In this document: piece by piece, positions 60,374-64,000 of the stretch
Position numbering within the stretch: position 1 is the first letter of the stretch
Layout: every line of letters begins with the position of its first letter
Assembly (NCBI GenBank): GCA_034926225.1
Contig: JAYFRF010000004.1
Span: 1-64,000 of the forward strand
DNA: 64,000 nucleotides
Direction of reading: 5' to 3'
From: JAAZKA01 sp034926225
GTDB taxonomy: Bacteria > Bacillota > Clostridia > Oscillospirales > QAMX01
Notes under the pieces: generated by a model
The model's database searches: none
Told to the model about the DNA's origin: nothing
Seen by the model: only the letters and a program-made list of their open reading frames with translations
Made by a program: the position numbers and the translations under genes

Positions 60374-60403
60374 ATTATACAAGTGTACGCGTCGGAATAC
60401 AAG
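60374..60403 (-). promoter_or_regulatory. Promoter of the iron-sulfur operon, with a 20-bp-spaced direct repeat
   Basis: Minus strand TTGTAT (60402-60397), 17 nt, TATAAT (60379-60374). CTTGTAT occurs at 60403-60397 and again at 60383-60377, a 20-bp-spaced direct repeat such as AraC-type activators use, although it also coincides with the core promoter. Confidence 0.6.
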
Positions 60404-60448
60404 GGGCGCGGTACAGCTATACTTTAGAAAACTACAGGTGATGCGCAT

Positions 60449-61279
60449 ATGGAGTTTTTGCCATTCGTCCTGGAAGCGGGACAGTACACACGTCCGGGAA
60501 CGCTTTCCCCCTCGGAAGATCGTATGGTGATGGACTATGAGTTCGATTTGTTCACCTCCGGGGACGGTCACATCACGGTGGACGGCGTACCGTACGGGGT
60601 GCCGTACGGTACGCTGATGCTGAGGCGTCCGGGGCAGCGCTGTCACAGCGACGGCGCGTACAGCTGCCATACGCTGACACTCGACTTCAGCGGTCATGCG
60701 AGCGGTGCGGCGACGCGTCATCGGACGGGAGAGCCGGAGCCGCCGGTTACGCACTACGCGCTCAACCTGACACCGCCGGTGCTGAGACCCGAGCCTTACG
60801 CCGTTTACGAGGAGCTGTTCACGCAGGTACGCTTCTGCTTTCGCACGGGGTATCAGGCGGGATATGACTCATTGTTGTCGGAGTTTCTGCACCGGCTCGC
60901 GGCAGACGCGCGGCGTATGGAGAATCACCGAGCAGGGGAGCGTGAGAACGCCGCCCTGCATCCGAGTGTCCGTGCGCTGATGGAGCGGATGGCGGAGCAC
61001 TATGACGAGCGCATGACGCTTGAGTACATGGGGCAGACGGTAGGGCTGCATCCACATTATCTGCACGGGCTGTTCCGCGCGCAGCTTGGCATGACACCGG
61101 CGGAGTACCTGACGCGCGTGCGGATGATGCGTGCGGCGCGGCTGCTACTGGATACCACCGAACCCGTCGAGCGTATCGCAGAGGTGTGCGGCTATTCCGG
61201 TGCGGCCTATTTCTCCGACGCGTTCCGACGTTTCTACGGCGTTTCTCCGCGCGGTTACCGTAAGCGACTGCGGGCGTAA
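60449..61279 (+). CDS. AraC-family transcription regulator
   Basis: A 276-residue protein with AGGTGATG upstream. N-terminal cupin-like effector region (~1-150) containing a short duplication GVPYGVPYGT. C-terminal AraC HTH pair (MTLEYMGQTVGLHPHYLHGLFRAQLGMTP; ERIAEVCGYSGAAYFSDAFRRFYGVSP). Divergent from the iron-sulfur operon, which it probably controls. Confidence 0.92.
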   Translation: MEFLPFVLEAGQYTRPGTLSPSEDRMVMDYEFDLFTSGDGHITVDGVPYGVPYGTLMLRRPGQRCHSDGAYSCHTLTLDFSGHASGAATRHRTGEPEPPVTHYALNLTPPVLRPEPYAVYEELFTQVRFCFRTGYQAGYDSLLSEFLHRLAADARRMENHRAGERENAALHPSVRALMERMAEHYDERMTLEYMGQTVGLHPHYLHGLFRAQLGMTPAEYLTRVRMMRAARLLLDTTEPVERIAEVCGYSGAAYFSDAFRRFYGVSPRGYRKRLRA

Positions 61280-61320
61280 ACAAACAGGACAGAGGGGTTC
61301 CCTCTGTCCTGTTTGTTTAA
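61278..61320. terminator. Terminator between araC-type gene and relQ
   Basis: AAACAAACAGGACAGAGGG/CCCTCTGTCCTGTTTGTTT, a 19-bp perfect stem with a short loop. Symmetry suits both convergent genes. Confidence 0.92.
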
Positions 61321-61330
61321 TGTAGCTCCA

Positions 61331-62083
61331 TCAATCAGCGTTATGCAGCAAGACCGAATTGGCCGCACCACCGCACTCCTTCATTTCCGCTTGCGCGGAT
61401 TCCTTAGCGGCAGAATGAAGTTTTTGATGGATGTCCTGCATCTTGATATCGAGTGCGGCGGCGGCTTCCGCACATTCGCGCAGCTCCTCGCGCAGCTGTT
61501 CGGGCACATTGTCTTCCTTTTTATAGCGCATCTCGTGATCGAGACTTGCCCAGAAGTCCATGGCAATGGTGCGAATCTGGATTTCGACGGGAACCAGCTC
61601 ACGGCGTTCGGCGAGGAAGACGGGAACGCTGACGACGAGATGGAGACTGCGATAGCCGTTGGGCTTGGGGTGGGCGATGTAGTTGCGGGTGCGGATGGGG
61701 GTGATGTCGTCCTGGGTGATCAAGAGTTCGGCCATGCGGTAAATGTCGTCGATGTAGTAACAGATGACGCGGATGCCGGCGATGTCCAGGATGTTTTCGC
61801 GCATGGCGTCAAGGGTTGTTGGCAAGTCGCGGCGTTGGAGCTTTTCAAGGATGCTGCGAGGAGTTTTTAAGCGGGTCTCCATGTGATGAATGGGATTGTG
61901 GTCATAGCGTACCTGAAATTCCTCGTCGAGGATTTCAAGCTTGGTCCGCACCTCGAGGATACCCGCGCTGTAGAGCTGACGCAGATTGATGAATTCGCGG
62001 AGGTTTTGAAAAAGCTCGGAATCAGCGTGCTCCATGAAGACAGAATCGTTGGTATTTAAGCCGAATAATTCTCCGTACTGCAA
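61331..62083 (-). CDS. relQ: Small alarmone synthetase, RelQ/YjbM type
   Basis: About 250 residues. GTP pyrophosphokinase domain without hydrolase: ILDIAGIRVICYYIDDIY, HPKPNGYRSLH and VEIQIRTIAMDFWASLDHEM. It makes (p)ppGpp from GTP/GDP and ATP. TTG at 62083 is preferred because AAAGGAG stands 8 nt upstream; an ATG at 62104 has only a weak site. The C-terminus is helical and probably forms the tetramer. Confidence 0.93.
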   Translation of the reverse strand: MQYGELFGLNTNDSVFMEHADSELFQNLREFINLRQLYSAGILEVRTKLEILDEEFQVRYDHNPIHHMETRLKTPRSILEKLQRRDLPTTLDAMRENILDIAGIRVICYYIDDIYRMAELLITQDDITPIRTRNYIAHPKPNGYRSLHLVVSVPVFLAERRELVPVEIQIRTIAMDFWASLDHEMRYKKEDNVPEQLREELRECAEAAAALDIKMQDIHQKLHSAAKESAQAEMKECGGAANSVLLHNAD

Positions 62084-62236
62084 GTTAGGCGCTCCTTTAT
62101 TCATTGTCCCGCGCTTGATTAGACACTGCGCAGGTACATCTCGGCAAATCTGGAAATAACATTTTTTACGAGATCAGCAAAAGTGCTGCGGTCGTTTCGT
62201 GGTTTTCCTCAGCTCATATGAAGACTCTATATAAAT

Positions 62237-62265
62237 ATTGTACCGCAATAGAACCGGAAAAGCAA
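62237..62265 (-). promoter_or_regulatory. Promoter of relQ
   Basis: Minus strand TTGCTT (62265-62260), 17 nt, TACAAT (62242-62237). The leader is about 150 nt. Confidence 0.65.
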
Positions 62266-62414
62266 TAGAGAAATTATTAAACTCTTTGTATTGCACATAA
62301 ATACTCCCGGAACCAACCGATGTCTTTGGTTATTCATACGATTCCCTTTCAGGAAGGAACCATATGCGAGAAAACCCGTCTTAACGGACAGAACTTCAAA
62401 AAGGAGACAAACCA
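62266..62414. other. Intergenic region before the lipoprotein gene
   Basis: A small hairpin ACCAA/TTGGT lies at about 62311-62330. I see no clear -35/-10 pair for the lipoprotein gene. Confidence 0.35.
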
Positions 62415-62999
62415 ATGAAGAAACTCGCATTCCTCTTCCTAGCCGCAGTCATGGTGATCACCCTTGCCGCATGTACCGGAGGTAACGGGAGCTCGACCGC
62501 CACGACCACAACTGCCGTTACGACTACAACCGCCGCGACAACCACAACCACTGCCGCGACGACAGCCACAACTACTGAGGCTACGACGACACAGGCTGCA
62601 ACTACAGCGCCGGAGGAAAACGAAAGCGCCAGCTTAGAGAGTATCATGGAAAGCATCCTCGAAGGTGTCGAAACGCCGAAAGCCGAAACAGTCCCGGTGG
62701 AGGACGACCTGTGGGAGAATTATGTGTTCATCGCAAAGCCTGAAGGCGCCGAAGCGGTTGTTTCCGAATCGCTGATCGGTTCCATCGCGCATTCCGTCGT
62801 TTTAATACGTGTGGCCGATGCCGCTGATGCGGAGAAGGTTGCCGCCGATATCGAAGACAAGGCCAATCCCCGCAAGTGGATCTGTGTGGAAGCCGAGAAG
62901 GTAGTCGTAACCTATCATGACGATGTGATCCTTCTGTGCATGTCCTTTGAGGATACCTGCGACGCGATTGTCGAAAACTTCGACGCTATCTGGAAGTAA
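62415..62999 (+). CDS. Lipoprotein with Thr/Ala-rich linker, DUF4358-like
   Basis: A 194-residue protein with AAAAAGGAG upstream. Lipobox LAAC (Cys20). Residues 21-66 are almost only Thr and Ala, a spacer like that of the sugar-binding lipoprotein at 39967. The C-terminal domain (FIAKPEGAEAVVSESLIGSIAHSVVLIRVADAADAEKVAADIE) resembles DUF4358 as I recall it. Members often accompany MBOAT acyltransferases, as here. Function unknown; probably surface-associated. Confidence 0.75.
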   Translation: MKKLAFLFLAAVMVITLAACTGGNGSSTATTTTAVTTTTAATTTTTAATTATTTEATTTQAATTAPEENESASLESIMESILEGVETPKAETVPVEDDLWENYVFIAKPEGAEAVVSESLIGSIAHSVVLIRVADAADAEKVAADIEDKANPRKWICVEAEKVVVTYHDDVILLCMSFEDTCDAIVENFDAIWK

Positions 63000-63017
63000 T
63001 ACATCACCGCGCTAGGG

Positions 63018-63056
63018 GAAGCCGGAACAGTGTACAGTTGTTCCGGTTTCTTTTAC
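63018..63056 (+). terminator. Terminator/attenuator between lipoprotein and MBOAT genes
   Basis: GAAGCCGGAACA pairs with TGTTCCGGTTTC (one G-U), followed by TTTTAC. It sits directly before the MBOAT ribosome binding site, so it may only reduce downstream expression. Confidence 0.7.
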
Positions 63057-63070
63057 TCCGGGAGGGAAAT

Positions 63071-64000
63071 ATGCTGTTCTCCAGTATCAGTTTTTTGTAT
63101 TTCTTTTTACCGATCGTACTGGCCGTGTATTTTATCACACCAAAACAGGCGCGTAACTATGTGCTGCTCATCATGTCGCTCATTTTCTACTTTTTTGGCG
63201 AGCCGGTTTATACGGTATTGCTTATTTTCTCCTCGCTGTTCGACTATTTACACAGTCTATATATCGAAAAAAAACGCGGTACACACGCCGCGAAAATCGC
63301 ACTGATTTCCTCGATTGTCATTAACCTGGCGATGCTCGGGTTCTTCAAGTACGCCGATTTCCTGATTACCAGTGTGAACGGCGTGTTCGGACTTACCATA
63401 CCGCTGCTTGGTATCGCACTGCCGATCGGTATCAGCTTCTTTACGTTCCAGACCATGAGTTACACCATCGACGTGTATCGCGGTAAGGTGCATGCCGAGC
63501 GTAATTTCGCGACGCTGGCAACGTTCGTCTGTCTGTTTCCGCAGTTGATCGCGGGGCCGATTGTACGGTACTCCGACATTGCGGCGGAGCTGCGCGCCGA
63601 CGACGGCGCCGGCAGAAGCGCCCGGCTTACGGACGTTTCGGATGGACTGAGACGGTTTGTGATGGGACTTGGGAAAAAGGTGCTTATTGCGAACGCATGC
63701 GGGGAGCTGTGCGGCGTGTTCCGAGCAAGCGATGAAAAAACCGTCTTGTTTTACTGGATTTACGCGGTAGCGTTTACGCTGCAGATCTACTTCGATTTTT
63801 CAGGTTATTCCGATATGGCGATCGGCCTCGGACGCGTTTTCGGGTTCACCTTCCCGGAAAACTTCAACTATCTCTACCTGTCGCGCTCGATCACCGAGTT
63901 TTGGCGGCGTTGGCATATGACGCTGGGCGGATGGTTTCGGGATTATATCTACATCCCGCTCGGCGGCAACCGCGTATCGAAGGGGAAATGGCTGCGCAAT
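63071..64000 (+). CDS. MBOAT-family O-acyltransferase (AlgI-like), truncated by window end
   Basis: GGGAGGG precedes the ATG. 310 codons are visible and the frame is open at the edge. Multiple membrane helices, the conserved FPQLIAGPIVRY and FDFSGYSDMAIGLGRVFGF, and the catalytic His282 in FWRRWHMTLGGWFRDYIYIPLGGNR identify the AlgI/DltB class. It transfers acyl (usually acetyl) groups across the membrane to extracellular polysaccharide. A partner SGNH-type esterase or transferase would be expected downstream. Confidence 0.93.
   Translation, partial: MLFSSISFLYFFLPIVLAVYFITPKQARNYVLLIMSLIFYFFGEPVYTVLLIFSSLFDYLHSLYIEKKRGTHAAKIALISSIVINLAMLGFFKYADFLITSVNGVFGLTIPLLGIALPIGISFFTFQTMSYTIDVYRGKVHAERNFATLATFVCLFPQLIAGPIVRYSDIAAELRADDGAGRSARLTDVSDGLRRFVMGLGKKVLIANACGELCGVFRASDEKTVLFYWIYAVAFTLQIYFDFSGYSDMAIGLGRVFGFTFPENFNYLYLSRSITEFWRRWHMTLGGWFRDYIYIPLGGNRVSKGKWLRN

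Noticed and set aside
1..64000. tRNA, rRNA, CRISPR array, prophage or integrase
   Set aside because: None was found by inspection. The only GGTTCAAA-like string (about 18437) lies inside the SRP RNA.

Overview
The window looks like chromosomal DNA of an endospore-forming member of the Clostridia (Bacillota), probably an uncultured gut-type relative of the Oscillospiraceae or Christensenellales. The evidence is a gerA-type spore germination operon with a sigma-G-like promoter, the Firmicutes arrangement of large SRP RNA followed by dnaX and recR, a G5/3D-domain gene next to rsmA, an SLH-domain secreted hydrolase, TTG/GTG starts with strong GGAGG ribosome binding sites, and regular TTGACA-17-TATAAT promoters. 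Roughly the first 12.9 kb is visibly more A+T-rich than the following 24 kb. No tRNA, rRNA, CRISPR array, transposase or prophage was seen.

Layout. 1-2614: 5' part of a large secreted repeat protein, cut by the window edge. 2938-6298: a resistance-like cassette (methyltransferase, APH-type kinase, AraC/GyrI regulator) behind a structured leader RNA. 6423-8606: flavin reductase and a membrane diguanylate cyclase. 8750-12930: gerA operon. 13041-14481: rsgA behind a second copy of the same leader RNA. 14616-16651: GntR regulator with an ABC transporter. 16656-17965: HAD and HD hydrolases. 18073-20699: SRP RNA, dnaX, recR. 20733-24635: DUF5107/TPR protein and a uracil permease with an attenuator-like leader. 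24824-31098: esterase, TIM-barrel isomerase, two paralogous FAD oxidoreductases, GtrA-fused glycosyltransferase and acyltransferase. 31155-37399: MFS transporter, prmA, rplM-rpsI, G5/3D protein, rsmA, trmB. 37643-41625: sugar ABC importer without its ATPase. 41688-46048: DUF3842 protein, hydroxyacid dehydrogenase, ddl, SGNH/SLH protein, thpR. 46112-51742: GNAT, M20 peptidase, Gfo/Idh/MocA oxidoreductase, DUF4173-like membrane protein, Crp/Fnr regulator. 51752-61279: IclR and AraC regulators around three genes for epoxyqueuosine-reductase-like iron-sulfur proteins, plus a galM/beta-propeller pair. 61331-64000: a RelQ-type alarmone synthetase, a lipoprotein and an MBOAT acyltransferase cut by the window end.

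The most unusual signal is the pair of leader RNAs at 2973-3227 (+) and 14446-14198 (-). Each has a near-identical promoter, a Shine-Dalgarno sequence exactly 9 nt before a 10-codon ORF (MTVMNEAIAI and MSAIYEVSVF), a conserved downstream CCTTTCGT complementary to that Shine-Dalgarno region, and a terminator hairpin ending in a shared GGTATTTTTGCGCCC. They precede unrelated genes. I read them as two members of one leader-peptide attenuator family that I do not recognise. The second most interesting region is the iron-sulfur protein cluster at 51.8-60.4 kb.
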